Shown here: in pieces, positions 1-8,257 of the stretch
How positions within the stretch are numbered: the stretch's first letter is position 1
Layout: each line of letters begins with the position of its first letter
From: Cytophagales bacterium
GTDB lineage: Bacteria; Bacteroidota; Bacteroidia; Cytophagales; Cyclobacteriaceae
Direction: 5' to 3'
Length of the DNA stretch: 64,000 nucleotides
NCBI GenBank assembly: GCA_017303795.1
Contig: JAFLBR010000004.1
Location: forward strand, 1 to 64,000
Translations under genes and position numbers: made by a program
The notes under the pieces: generated by a model
Seen by the model: only the letters and a program-made list of their open reading frames with translations
What the model was told of the DNA's origin: nothing
The model's database searches: none

Positions 1-1
1 A

Positions 2-40
2 ACACCAACCTCTCTTTTAATTGGATCATTCCAAGAGTAG
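2..40 (+). CDS. Possible 3' end of a gene cut by the left edge
   Basis: Frame 2 of the plus strand is open from the window edge to a TAG at 38-40, giving a tail that ends in LLIGSFQE. A hairpin terminator follows 25 bases later, which fits a gene ending here. Only 12 codons are visible and frame 1 is also open, to 99, so this is a weak inference and no product can be named. Confidence 0.2.
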   Translation, partial: TPTSLLIGSFQE

Positions 41-64
41 GATGCCTAAAAAAACTCAATCAAA

Positions 65-89
65 AAAATAGCGTAAGCACCGCTATTTT
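65..89. terminator. Bidirectional intrinsic terminator
   Basis: A 9-bp stem, AAAATAGCG paired with CGCTATTTT, encloses a 7-nt loop. It is followed by T-rich sequence on the minus strand and by TTATACTTTT on the plus strand. It lies 33 bases beyond the end of the minus-strand gene at 122-589 and probably ends that transcript, and possibly one entering from the left. Confidence 0.6.
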
Positions 90-121
90 ATACTTTTGAG
101 TGGCTCAAAAAAAGGGGGAGC

Positions 122-589
122 TTACAGCTTTATGTAGCCAATCCGATTTATTCCGAGGATTGAATACTCCTTTAAGATATTATGTATTATCTGGTCATCA
201 AATGCCTTAGAAATTGTTTCAACTATATCCTTGTCCGGATTCTCAACCACATTGAAATCAAGAATAATATTTTCATTGTCAATGCTTAAATAGCTATTGG
301 TCTCAGGATTAAATAGAATTCGTTTATCTATCTCATTTCTAACCTTTGGAAATACATTTGGGTTGAAGTATGATTTTTTGTCATGGAGTATGTTTTCCAA
401 AATTGTCCCGTATTTATCTTGCATTGCGAAATTTGGTCGAAACCGAATTCCTATCACTATTGAGTTTAGATTTTGACTGATGTCAGTCAAGGGGTTCTTA
501 TTTTTAGTTTTTTCCATAGTCATATTTGTCCAATGAAACTTGCCGCTAACTCTTAGCTTTAAGCCACTCCAATTGCTTAAAGCCGACAT
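122..589 (-). CDS. Hypothetical protein, 155 aa
   Basis: I do not recognise this protein. It has no signal peptide and no membrane segment. The first 30 residues are basic and polar. The middle (about residues 38-105) alternates hydrophobic and charged residues and reads like a small alpha/beta domain, with the stretch SIVIGIRFRPNF followed by a lysine- and asparagine-rich part; the tail ends GINRIGYIKL. The start is an ATG at 589. It stands alone, separated from the next minus-strand gene upstream by 73 bases that include its likely promoter region, and a terminator sits just downstream. Being a small orphan gene of unknown family, it could be a recent acquisition, but nothing in the sequence proves that. 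Confidence 0.55.
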   Translation of the reverse strand: MSALSNWSGLKLRVSGKFHWTNMTMEKTKNKNPLTDISQNLNSIVIGIRFRPNFAMQDKYGTILENILHDKKSYFNPNVFPKVRNEIDKRILFNPETNSYLSIDNENIILDFNVVENPDKDIVETISKAFDDQIIHNILKEYSILGINRIGYIKL

Positions 590-662
590 CCGTATGTAAG
601 ATATAAGAAACTCACCCTATCTAACAAATCAAAAACAGGATCTCAGAATGAGCCTCCGTGTA

Positions 663-3155
663 TCACTTTTCTTTATCCCAAATGCGCCTGATGCGGTATT
701 TACCCTCAACGTATTTCATCATAGAATCGCGCGCAAAAATCTCGACCGGGAAAATGGCCAGCGCAACAAAAACCTGAATAATAAACTCGATTACCGGGGA
801 GGTTTTAATACCAATTAATGAACTGATTGCCGTTTGTAGAAATTGCACCAGCATTACTATAGTAAGCAACGATAAAATCTGGCTTATAAAGCGGTACCGC
901 GCATTTGCCCGACCAATCCGCAACGATAATGCTACCAGCAAACTAAAAACAGAAAACTCAAGGGCATAAAACCACCAGCGTTTCCAATAAGGTGGTAAAA
1001 CTTTAAAAACTATTTGTTCAATTTTTGATTCGTTGCCAAGCAAATCGCGCGATTGTACTTGCAACTGGTATTTGCCTGGCGGCAGATAGGAAAAAGCAAT
1101 CTCGTTGTTTGCTTGCGACCACGGTGACCATTGCGTGTTAAGCCCTTTTACCTGATAGCGGTATTGAGTTGCATTTAACCCGAGATAGGCCGGTTGAATA
1201 AACTCAAAAATAATAGCGCCTTCATGCTGCTCTACTTCAATCTGCTCAGCCAAACTTATCTCTTGTCCTCTTATTTCGCGCAAGTACAGCGGGTAAGTTG
1301 TGGCTGTGCCGGCCACTGTACCTGAAAAGCGATACAATTCGTTTGAAGCTGTAATTACCCAAAGGTTATTTCCACCCTGATCGGGCGCGAGGTAACGTAA
1401 ATTAGGAAACATCCCCAACCACTCCAGCTTTAGCGATTGTACGCGACTATCAACGGTGCGCCAACGCGTACCATCGTTAAACCAAAAATATCCACCCGAA
1501 GCAAAGTACTTACGCGGCCCCGGAAGTGAATCGAATTTTATAAATGCCGACTTGTGATCGTAAATACTAAACTGGCCCGATGCCGCCATGTAAACTTCGT
1601 TACCATAGGCAAGACCCACGGTTTCATCGCGTGAAGGATTGTTGATGGCAATGGATTCTAAATCGGTAATGTCGCCATCAACGGTTTCTATTTTATAGAT
1701 GTACGCTTTGCCACAAAGCCATACATTCTCCAGCCGGTCTTCAAAAATATGGCTGATAGGTTCGCGAATAGAATCCAACAACATAGTCTCTTGCCAATTG
1801 GCGCCAACCTGTTGATAGGTTTTGATTTGTTGTGCTGTACTTACAATTAATTGCTTTAGCGATGGTGAGAAAAAAATGGTGCGCACTGCACCGGTTACTA
1901 TCGGTTTTGAGGTAAGGCCCTCCACTTCAAACAACCCATTCACGCCAGTTGCTATTAGTTTGTTGTTAACTATGGTTAGCTGGGTAACCTTGCTTTCAAT
2001 ACCGGCTATGCGTTTGTACTCATATCGTACTTGTTTAGGTAATTCCGGTTTAGGAAGTGCTGGCTGTGCACCTCTTCGCACACGGCTGGTAACAGCAGCA
2101 ACCGGCTCAGCTGATGAAGTTATTTCTACTAATTCGAACAAGCCTAACGTTGTTCCAACAAACACACTTCCATTAAAAGTTTGGGCACAAAGTAAGTTGC
2201 CGGTTAAACCGGGAAAATGATCGAACGATCGAAATGGAACCTGAGGTGCAATGCGCGTAAAGCCATACTCGTGCGATACCCACACACCATCGTTACCATC
2301 ATCTAAAATGGTGTACACCTCATTATCAGGTAATCCATTAAAGTAATCCACCACTTGCTCGGTTTCGCCAGTAGTTGCATTTATAAAAATTACACCACCT
2401 CGTAAGGTTCCAAGTGCAATCAGGTTATCGTTAACCCATGCTCCGGCCACCAGCATATTTTTTGATAAGAAGGTGCTGTCTTTTAAAACAAGCTCCTGCA
2501 TTTGATTTTTATTCCATGTAAAAACCCGATTGTCGTCCATTCCTAACAAAACATTTTTTCCCGGGCTGGCAAAAATCAAATTAGCTGGCGAAAATTCTGC
2601 TGCTGCAAGTTTTTGATCTTGCACTTTCTGCAACCCACGATTTGATGTGCGCAGATAGATAGCATCATTAATCGTGAACATTTCAAGAAAGGTGCCATAA
2701 GAATTATCGGCCTTCAATGTCCAGCTTGCTTGATTTGTTTGTGGCGAAAATGCAATCAGCTGATCGGAAGCCAGAAAAAGAACGAGGTCACCTTGTATAC
2801 CAACACCTATAAAATTTCCTTCAACTAAGGGAATATACGTGCGCTGGGCTTCAAATTTTCTATTGAGCTTTCCGCCACCGGCTACGCCCGCTAAATAAAC
2901 TTCGGTGCCCTTGGTGGCTACAGCATGCACTGCTCCGGGAACAAATACTTCGTTCCAGTTTTTTCCATCAAACTCCAGTATGCCCTGGCGATTGGCAAAA
3001 TACAATTCGCCCTGATCGTCCTGCATGATAAACCGACTACGAAAGTCTATGCGATCATCGGGTGGCGTAAAATGCGATAAATAGTAAGCCCCGGTTTGGG
3101 CTTGCAAAAAATGCGATGTTAAATACAGCGCGAGCAGACAAAAAAGTGGGCGCAT
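663..3155 (-). CDS. Secreted/membrane beta-propeller protein with Y_Y_Y domain, no kinase
   Basis: The 830-residue protein opens with a signal peptide (MRPLFCLLALYLTSHFLQAQ). Its body shows repeated propeller-type strands with phrases such as LPDNEVYTILDDGNDGVWVS, the pattern of ligand-binding sensor repeats in Bacteroidota hybrid two-component proteins. A Y_Y_Y domain follows at about residues 645-720 (LPPGKYQLQVQSRDLLGNES). The C-terminal 110 residues hold three or so hydrophobic membrane segments and a short basic tail ending RRIWDKEK. A full-length hybrid regulator would continue with histidine kinase, receiver and HTH domains; none is here, and the frame ends cleanly. So this is a sensor module without an obvious output. 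It may pass its signal to a partner protein in the membrane or through a kinase elsewhere. It sits 54 bases downstream of recG on the same strand. Confidence 0.8.
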   Translation of the reverse strand: MRPLFCLLALYLTSHFLQAQTGAYYLSHFTPPDDRIDFRSRFIMQDDQGELYFANRQGILEFDGKNWNEVFVPGAVHAVATKGTEVYLAGVAGGGKLNRKFEAQRTYIPLVEGNFIGVGIQGDLVLFLASDQLIAFSPQTNQASWTLKADNSYGTFLEMFTINDAIYLRTSNRGLQKVQDQKLAAAEFSPANLIFASPGKNVLLGMDDNRVFTWNKNQMQELVLKDSTFLSKNMLVAGAWVNDNLIALGTLRGGVIFINATTGETEQVVDYFNGLPDNEVYTILDDGNDGVWVSHEYGFTRIAPQVPFRSFDHFPGLTGNLLCAQTFNGSVFVGTTLGLFELVEITSSAEPVAAVTSRVRRGAQPALPKPELPKQVRYEYKRIAGIESKVTQLTIVNNKLIATGVNGLFEVEGLTSKPIVTGAVRTIFFSPSLKQLIVSTAQQIKTYQQVGANWQETMLLDSIREPISHIFEDRLENVWLCGKAYIYKIETVDGDITDLESIAINNPSRDETVGLAYGNEVYMAASGQFSIYDHKSAFIKFDSLPGPRKYFASGGYFWFNDGTRWRTVDSRVQSLKLEWLGMFPNLRYLAPDQGGNNLWVITASNELYRFSGTVAGTATTYPLYLREIRGQEISLAEQIEVEQHEGAIIFEFIQPAYLGLNATQYRYQVKGLNTQWSPWSQANNEIAFSYLPPGKYQLQVQSRDLLGNESKIEQIVFKVLPPYWKRWWFYALEFSVFSLLVALSLRIGRANARYRFISQILSLLTIVMLVQFLQTAISSLIGIKTSPVIEFIIQVFVALAIFPVEIFARDSMMKYVEGKYRIRRIWDKEK

Positions 3156-3209
3156 AAAATGTTAAGAGCTTCTAAAATTAGAAGTATTAACTGTTAAATA
3201 AAAAGTTTT

Positions 3210-5321
3210 TTAACTTATACGGCTCCAGTTAACCACCGTGCGCTTTAATGAATCTACCTGTTGGCGTACGACTTGGTTCTCGGGTTTTTCTAAGGAAGGA
3301 TCAGTTTGCAAAATTTCAGTTGCTGCATCGCGGGCTACTTTCAATATCTCCCCGTCTTTACCCAAATCGGCAATCAATAAATCAAGCGCACCACTTTGTT
3401 GCGTGCCCATTAAATCGCCTGGGCCGCGTAACTTCAAATCTGTTTCTGAAATCTCGAAACCATTATTTGTTTTTACCATGGTATCAATACGCACACGCGA
3501 GTCGGCACTGAGTTTATTGCCTGTCATTAAAATACAATACGATTGCTCGGCTCCACGCCCTACCCGACCTCGCAATTGATGCAACTGCGATAAGCCAAAC
3601 CGTTCGGCACTTTCAATTACCATTACCGATGCATTGGGTACATCTACTCCTACTTCAATTACGGTGGTGGCTACCATAATTTTTGTTTCGCCTTTTACAA
3701 AGCGGGCCATCTCGTAATCTTTTGCATCGGCTTTCATTTGGCCATGCACAATACTAATGGGTACATCTGGAAATGCCCGACTGAAACTTTCGTATCCATC
3801 CATTAAATGTTTCAGATCAAGTTTTTCTGATTCATCTATAAGCGGATAGACAATATAAATCTGGCGGCCTTCATTTAATTGTGTTCTGATAAAACCATTA
3901 ACCTGTAAGCGATGTGAATCATAACCATGCGAGGTTTTAATCGGCTTGCGTCCTTTCGGTAATTCATCAATAACTGAAATCTCCAGATCGCCATACAACG
4001 TCATAGCCAAGGTGCGCGGAATGGGTGTGGCCGTCATAACCAACATGTGCGGAAAAATGGTTGCGTTTTTTTGCCACAGTTTAGAACGCTGCGCTACACC
4101 AAACCGATGTTGCTCATCAATAATAGCCAGACCAAGTTTGTGAAACTTCACACCTTCTTCCAATAAAGCATGCGTGCCAACTAATATTTTAAGTGTACCA
4201 TCTTCCAATGCCTGGTGGATGGGCTTACGCTGACTTTTCTTTACCGAGCCTGTAAGCAAAGCAATTGAAAGGCCCATCTTATCGGCATACTTTTTAAGGT
4301 TGGCATAATGTTGTTGCGCCAGAATTTCGGTTGGGGCCATTAATGCGGCTTGTGCGCCACTACCTACCGCCAGCAACATGCAGATAAAAGCTACTATCGT
4401 TTTACCACTGCCCACATCGCCTTGTAATAATCGGTTCATCTGCTTACCGCTTTTCATGTCGGTATAGATTTCGCGAATTACCCGCTTCTGGGCTTCGGTT
4501 AAATCAAAGGGCAAATGCTCTTTATAGAATTGTGTAAGAATGGAGGTATCGGTAAACGCCATTCCCTTAAACTTATCTTGCCGCACCAACTTCATTTTTA
4601 TCAGGCGCAGTTGTATGTAGAAGAGCTCTTCGAACTTTAACCGGTAGCGTGCTTGTGTAAGCAAGGTTTCGCTTTGCGGAAGATGAATGTTTTGTAAAGC
4701 CGTGCGTTTATCTGAAAGATTATGCTGTTTGAGTAACGTAACCGGCAGCGTTTCGCGAATGTGATTTTGTGCTAACGGCAAAAGCAAAGTCATCAGCTTA
4801 GAGATGAGCTTGCTATCGATATGGCGCGCTTTTAATTTTTCTGTAACGTTATAAACCGGATGCAGGTAACCTCCACGCTCGTTGCCTGTTGTAATGACTT
4901 CAATTTCCGGGTGCGCAATTGAAATTTTATTTCCAAACAAATTGGGTTTACCAAAAACAACGTAGGGCGTGTTTAGTTTTATTTTATCCAGCACCCAATT
5001 GATGCGTTGAAACCAAACCAACTCTATACTTCCGGTTTCATCTTTAAACGTACCCACCAACCGTTTTTTAAAACCGACACCAATGGTTTGAAAGCCGGTA
5101 ATGGTTCCCTTCAGTTGTATGCCGATAGCAATTTCATCAATGGTTTCGGCAACTTCTTTTATTTTATAAAACCGGGTGCGGTCTTCATGGCGAAAGGGAT
5201 AATATTGAATAAGGTCGCCAAACGAGTGCAGACGCAATTCTTTTTGGAGCAATGCGGCCCGCTGCGGCCCCACGCCTTTTAAAAATTCGATTGATGTTTG
5301 GAAGAAGGTTGACACCCCCAA
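3210..5321 (-). CDS. recG: ATP-dependent DNA helicase RecG
   Basis: RecG unwinds branched DNA and regresses stalled replication forks. The 703 residues match the family length. The N-terminal wedge domain begins FFQTSIEFLKGVGPQRAALL and includes the OB fold. Helicase motif I is GDVGSGKT near residue 305, motif II is DEQH near residue 405 (AIIDEQHRFG), motif III is MTATPIPRTLA, and the C-terminal half carries QLRGRVGRG (motif VI), followed by the RecG-specific tail. The start is a TTG at 5321; no in-frame ATG gives the conserved N-terminus, and TTG keeps all of it. The stop of the decayed toxin gene lies only 9 bases upstream, so the two may share a transcript with the toxin-antitoxin promoter. 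Confidence 0.97.
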   Translation of the reverse strand: MGVSTFFQTSIEFLKGVGPQRAALLQKELRLHSFGDLIQYYPFRHEDRTRFYKIKEVAETIDEIAIGIQLKGTITGFQTIGVGFKKRLVGTFKDETGSIELVWFQRINWVLDKIKLNTPYVVFGKPNLFGNKISIAHPEIEVITTGNERGGYLHPVYNVTEKLKARHIDSKLISKLMTLLLPLAQNHIRETLPVTLLKQHNLSDKRTALQNIHLPQSETLLTQARYRLKFEELFYIQLRLIKMKLVRQDKFKGMAFTDTSILTQFYKEHLPFDLTEAQKRVIREIYTDMKSGKQMNRLLQGDVGSGKTIVAFICMLLAVGSGAQAALMAPTEILAQQHYANLKKYADKMGLSIALLTGSVKKSQRKPIHQALEDGTLKILVGTHALLEEGVKFHKLGLAIIDEQHRFGVAQRSKLWQKNATIFPHMLVMTATPIPRTLAMTLYGDLEISVIDELPKGRKPIKTSHGYDSHRLQVNGFIRTQLNEGRQIYIVYPLIDESEKLDLKHLMDGYESFSRAFPDVPISIVHGQMKADAKDYEMARFVKGETKIMVATTVIEVGVDVPNASVMVIESAERFGLSQLHQLRGRVGRGAEQSYCILMTGNKLSADSRVRIDTMVKTNNGFEISETDLKLRGPGDLMGTQQSGALDLLIADLGKDGEILKVARDAATEILQTDPSLEKPENQVVRQQVDSLKRTVVNWSRIS

Positions 5322-5330
5322 AAGTATTGA

Positions 5331-5639
5331 CTATTCTTTAAATAAAGGATTGTTTGAAAGCAATCTGTAACTGCTATGAATAGTCAAAATGTCAATTCTG
5401 TTTTCGTTAACAACTTTATAGACAATTCTGTAATTACCCTCAATCAATTCTCGAATTGTTTTGATTGCCAATTCAGGCACAACTCGACCCTAAAGGGGAA
5501 AGTCTTTTAGCATTTCAACTCGTTCAAAAAAGCGAGTAGTCTGAATTTTGGCAAAATGTTCGGAGTCACGTGCAATATATTCTGCAATGCTCTCGACATC
5601 ATGTAGAGCTGGAGGAGTCCAATTTATTTCAACAGCCAT
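5331..5639 (-). pseudogene. RelE/ParE-family toxin broken by an in-frame amber codon
   Basis: Reading from an ATG at 5639 to a TAG at 5331-5333 gives 102 codons before the stop, with one internal TAG at 5490-5492 (codon 50). On both sides the frame encodes a typical ParE/RelE toxin. The first half reads MAVEINWTPPALHDVESIAE and reaches MLKDFPL. After the amber it reads GRVVPELAIKTIRELIEGNY, then RIVYKVV and a tail ending NNPLFKE. In the family a serine, leucine or similar residue stands where the amber is, just before GRxVPE, so a single base change explains it. The gene overlaps the 3' end of the antitoxin gene by 16 bases, the usual antitoxin-toxin layout. Unless the amber is read through or is a sequencing error, only a 49-residue fragment without the C-terminal half would be made. 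Confidence 0.8.
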
Positions 5640-5809
5640 TTTTTGAGGTGCTCCTTGGCCGCAGCATGTGAGATAACCTGGTTGGCGTTAGAGTGCTCTA
5701 ATCCTTTTTCTATTTTTTCAATAAAAATCAGCCTATCAAGAAAATCTTCAAGCCGAAAAGAATCAGGCAATTCTGTTAATGTTTGCAACACTTGTTCTTT
5801 CGTAAGCAT
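5624..5809 (-). CDS. Antitoxin of a ParE/RelE module, 61 aa
   Basis: A short, charged, helical protein (MLTKEQVLQTLTELPDSFRL at the start, KEHLKKWLLK at the end), placed directly upstream of and overlapping a ParE-type toxin frame. Small proteins with this N-terminus and this position are the antitoxin halves of Bacteroidota ParE modules; the assignment rests mainly on context. The reading frame is intact although the toxin is broken, which is the order expected when a toxin is lost first. A -7 promoter element lies only 4 bases upstream of the ATG, so the transcript may be nearly leaderless. The module is inserted between gldD and recG. Confidence 0.7.
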   Translation of the reverse strand: MLTKEQVLQTLTELPDSFRLEDFLDRLIFIEKIEKGLEHSNANQVISHAAAKEHLKKWLLK

Positions 5810-5813
5810 AAAT

Positions 5814-5821
5814 CAAAGATA
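5814..5821 (-). promoter_or_regulatory. Likely -7 element of the antitoxin promoter
   Basis: The minus strand reads TATCTTTG, a match to the Bacteroidota -7 consensus TAnnTTTG. A TTTA at 5837-5840 could serve as a weak -33 element, 15 bases away. The element ends 5 bases before the start codon at 5809, so initiation would fall on or next to the ATG. Confidence 0.4.
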
Positions 5822-5860
5822 CCGAAATTCTTAGTATAAACTCTATCGATAACTAACGGG

Positions 5861-6478
5861 TCATTTCAATTTTTTTGAAGCCTTCCACTCCAACGTATTA
5901 ATAAAATGCAGCGTTTCTTTTTTCATAAACTCAATAGCCGGAGCGAGTGAATCATTCTGCACGGCAGTATTAAAATACAATGCGCCTCGTAAAAAGTTTT
6001 TTGATGAATCCGTCATGGTAAACTGAAACTGACTGGGCACATCGCCTGCTATCTCGGCAATAATTGCAGTTTTGCCTGATGGCGTTACTATGCTCACTTC
6101 ATCAATGGCATACGCTTTTATCTGTTGCTTAGAGGTAAGCCGGTAAGCATCATTCAATAAAGTTTTCAGCAAATCATCTTTGTTGTTTAGCTTTTTGTAG
6201 GTGATATGAATATTGGCTTTTAACTCAGGGTAATAGATTTCAATCCAATGCCGTTCGCTTATCCACGATGTATCGTCCAGCAACCGCGCGTGTTTGGAAT
6301 ACTCAAACTGATACGGCAACGAATCGGGCGATGGTTGATATTCAGTTGCCGGCAATGCCAACCGATTATAACCTTTGGGTTTGGGTTTGTAATCGCTCTT
6401 GCAACCGACCATTGTAAGTATAAGAAAAAATATGCCCCATGATAAAATGCTCATGGGGCTTTTGCTGTAATTCTTCAT
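5861..6478 (-). CDS. gldD: Gliding motility lipoprotein GldD
   Basis: GldD is an outer-envelope lipoprotein needed for gliding and type IX secretion in Bacteroidota. The 205 residues fit the family. The N-terminal hydrophobic stretch ends in a lipobox, LTMVGC, with Cys about residue 26. The conserved parts follow: YNRLALP, PYQFEYSKHA, WIEIYYPELKANIHITYK, a TPSGKTAI stretch near residue 135, and FLRGALYF before a helical end (NTLEWK). The ATG at 6478 abuts the ssb stop codon with no gap, so the two genes are co-transcribed; an in-frame ATG 8 codons in (MSILSWG) is a possible alternative start. In many relatives gldE lies between ssb and gldD; it is absent here. Confidence 0.93.
   Translation of the reverse strand: MKNYSKSPMSILSWGIFFLILTMVGCKSDYKPKPKGYNRLALPATEYQPSPDSLPYQFEYSKHARLLDDTSWISERHWIEIYYPELKANIHITYKKLNNKDDLLKTLLNDAYRLTSKQQIKAYAIDEVSIVTPSGKTAIIAEIAGDVPSQFQFTMTDSSKNFLRGALYFNTAVQNDSLAPAIEFMKKETLHFINTLEWKASKKLK
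6434..6459 (-). other. Hairpin in the first codons of gldD
   Basis: GCCCCATGA at 6434-6442 pairs perfectly with TCATGGGGC at 6451-6459 around an 8-nt loop. It falls on codons 7-15 of gldD, and the second in-frame ATG lies in one arm. It could slow translation or be chance. Confidence 0.35.
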
Positions 6479-6913
6479 TTAGAATGGAAGATCGTCTGTG
6501 GCGTTATCATTTGATTTCATGTCATCGCCAGCGGCAGGTTGATTGTAAGCCGGTGATGAACCACCTGCATTTCCACCACCCTGGCGCGAGCCGAGCATAG
6601 TCATTTCATCTGCAACTATCTCAGTTATGTAGCGGGTTACGCCTTCCTTTTCCCAACTGCGTGTTCGGATTTTTCCTTCTATGTAAACCTGATCGCCTTT
6701 GTGCAAATACTTGGCGGCAATATCGGCCAACCCGCGCCTCATAACAATGTTATGCCACTCGGTTATTTCTTTGCGCTCATTGGTGGTTTTGTCTTTATAA
6801 GTTTCTGATGTGGCTAATGGAAAATTGGTGATCATACCACCGTTTTCAAAATTTCTTACTTCCGGGTCCTTGCCCAGTCTTCCTACTAAAATTACTTTGT
6901 TTACTCCTGACAT
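6479..6913 (-). CDS. ssb: Single-stranded DNA-binding protein
   Basis: SSB coats single-stranded DNA during replication, recombination and repair. The 144 residues comprise an OB fold (residues about 1-110, starting [20 protein letters not shown], with [28 protein letters not shown]) and a flexible Gly/Asn-rich linker ending in the acidic tip DDLPF that recruits partner enzymes such as RecG. The start ATG at 6913 gives the standard N-terminus. It has its own promoter, overlapping the end of mutY, and is followed without a gap by gldD. Confidence 0.97.
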   Translation of the reverse strand: MSGVNKVILVGRLGKDPEVRNFENGGMITNFPLATSETYKDKTTNERKEITEWHNIVMRRGLADIAAKYLHKGDQVYIEGKIRTRSWEKEGVTRYITEIVADEMTMLGSRQGGGNAGGSSPAYNQPAAGDDMKSNDNATDDLPF

Positions 6914-6989
6914 ATATTTATTGTTTTATTTTCTTAATGAATTGATGCCACAACTTAATCGACACCAAGGCTCAACTACAAGGCTGTTT

Positions 6990-7019
6990 CAAAAGTAACC
7001 AATTATCAGCTACTGTAAA
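6990..7019 (-). promoter_or_regulatory. Promoter of ssb-gldD
   Basis: On the minus strand TTTA (7016-7019) is followed after 18 bases by TACTTTTG (6990-6997), a match to the Bacteroidota consensus of a TTTG-like -33 box and TAnnTTTG at -7. The -33 part lies inside the last codons of mutY. The leader before ssb would be about 70 nt. Confidence 0.5.
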
Positions 7020-8068
7020 TAAGCTACATCTTGCAGATACCGCGAAATTAAAACGGGTTTGGGCAATTGTTCAATTTGTTTTTTTGAATAGGCTTTTAAT
7101 TCACCAGCCTTAATGTGTTTTTGAAGTGTTGCCTGCAAGGCTACCTCAATAAACCGAACTACTAATTTTTGGTGCGACAAAATGTGTTTATACGCTTTGC
7201 TAACGCGCTCGGCACGCACATTAATATTATGTCGTTTAAAAAGTTGTTGGGTGCTGATGCTTTTCTTTTCTTCCAGCACTAAAAAATCATACAGACCATT
7301 CCAGATATCGCCAGACGGGCGCTTGCGCAGATAAAGTTGTGTTCCTTTTTTAATTACGAAATAATATAAGTGTCGCGTTTTTACTTTGGTGCGCGTTAGT
7401 TTAACAGGCAACTGTGTTTGCAGATTTTGAGTATTTGCCACACACATCCGCGCAAGCGGGCAACTTGTGCAGGCCGGATTTTTAGGCGTGCATTGCAACG
7501 CACCAAACTCCATTACTGCCTGATTAAAAACTCCAGGTTTATCTTTACTGATGAGCTCATTCGCTTTTTCAAAGAAATATTTTTTGCCTGCGAGCGATGC
7601 AATGTCATGTTCTATTCCAAACACACGCGCCAACACCCGAAACACATTTCCATCTACCACGGCAACAGGTTCATTAAAAGCAAATGATGCAATAGCGGCA
7701 GCCGTATAACTACCTACGCCCGGAAGCTTTAATAGTTCATTGTAACTGTCAGGAAATTTTTCATGGTACTCACTCACAACTTTTTTGGCGCAGGCATGCA
7801 GGTTGCGCGCACGCGAATAATAACCTAATCCCTGCCAAAGGCGCAACACTTCATCCTGACTGGCATTAGCCAGTTTTTTTACGGTGGAGTAGCGTTCGGC
7901 AAAAGCCTGATAGTACGGAAGCCCTTGCGCTACACGCGTTTGTTGCAAAATAATTTCCGAAAGCCAGATTTTGTAGGGATCGCGGGTATGGCGCCAGGGC
8001 AGATCGCGCTTGTGCCTGTCGTACCAATCCATCACCAGCCGGGCAAACGCTGACTTAGCCTTACTCAT
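7010..8068 (-). CDS. mutY: Adenine DNA glycosylase MutY
   Basis: MutY removes adenine mispaired with 8-oxoguanine. The 352 residues contain the catalytic glutamate in SEIILQQTRVAQG (Glu38), a helix-hairpin-helix (LPGVGSYTAAAIASFAF) and the catalytic aspartate in VVDGNVFRVL (Asp139). The iron-sulfur ligands are Cys193, Cys200, Cys203 and Cys209 with the family spacing of 6, 2 and 5 residues. The C-terminal NUDIX-like domain, about residues 230-345, recognises 8-oxoG. The ATG at 8068 precedes the expected helix (FARLVMDWYDRHKRDLPW). It is divergent from the HU gene, and the ssb promoter overlaps its 3' end. Confidence 0.97.
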   Translation of the reverse strand: MSKAKSAFARLVMDWYDRHKRDLPWRHTRDPYKIWLSEIILQQTRVAQGLPYYQAFAERYSTVKKLANASQDEVLRLWQGLGYYSRARNLHACAKKVVSEYHEKFPDSYNELLKLPGVGSYTAAAIASFAFNEPVAVVDGNVFRVLARVFGIEHDIASLAGKKYFFEKANELISKDKPGVFNQAVMEFGALQCTPKNPACTSCPLARMCVANTQNLQTQLPVKLTRTKVKTRHLYYFVIKKGTQLYLRKRPSGDIWNGLYDFLVLEEKKSISTQQLFKRHNINVRAERVSKAYKHILSHQKLVVRFIEVALQATLQKHIKAGELKAYSKKQIEQLPKPVLISRYLQDVAYLQ

Positions 8069-8180
8069 TAAAAAATATTTTTAATATCGCGAAAGTGTGA
8101 AAAACAATCGTTTCGTGGCGAATGTTTCGACTACTGGTCGCAATTATTCATGCCATGTGGGTGATAATCAACAAATTCAT

Positions 8181-8210
8181 TTTGCGATTGAACAAACTCG
8201 TTTAAATTTG
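8181..8210 (+). promoter_or_regulatory. Promoter of the HU-family gene
   Basis: TTTG at 8181-8184 and TAAATTTG at 8203-8210 are separated by 18 bases, a near-perfect Bacteroidota promoter. Transcription would begin about 40 bases before the GTG start of the HU gene. Confidence 0.7.
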
Positions 8211-8257
8211 CAACCCTGATTTTTTAAACACCCTTCACCCTTTATAATTATTGTACC

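Noticed and set aside
3169-3184. Hairpin CTTCTAA/TTAGAAG between recG and the Y_Y_Y gene as a terminator
   Set aside because: AT-only stem of 7 bp with a 2-nt loop and no T-run; too weak to call.
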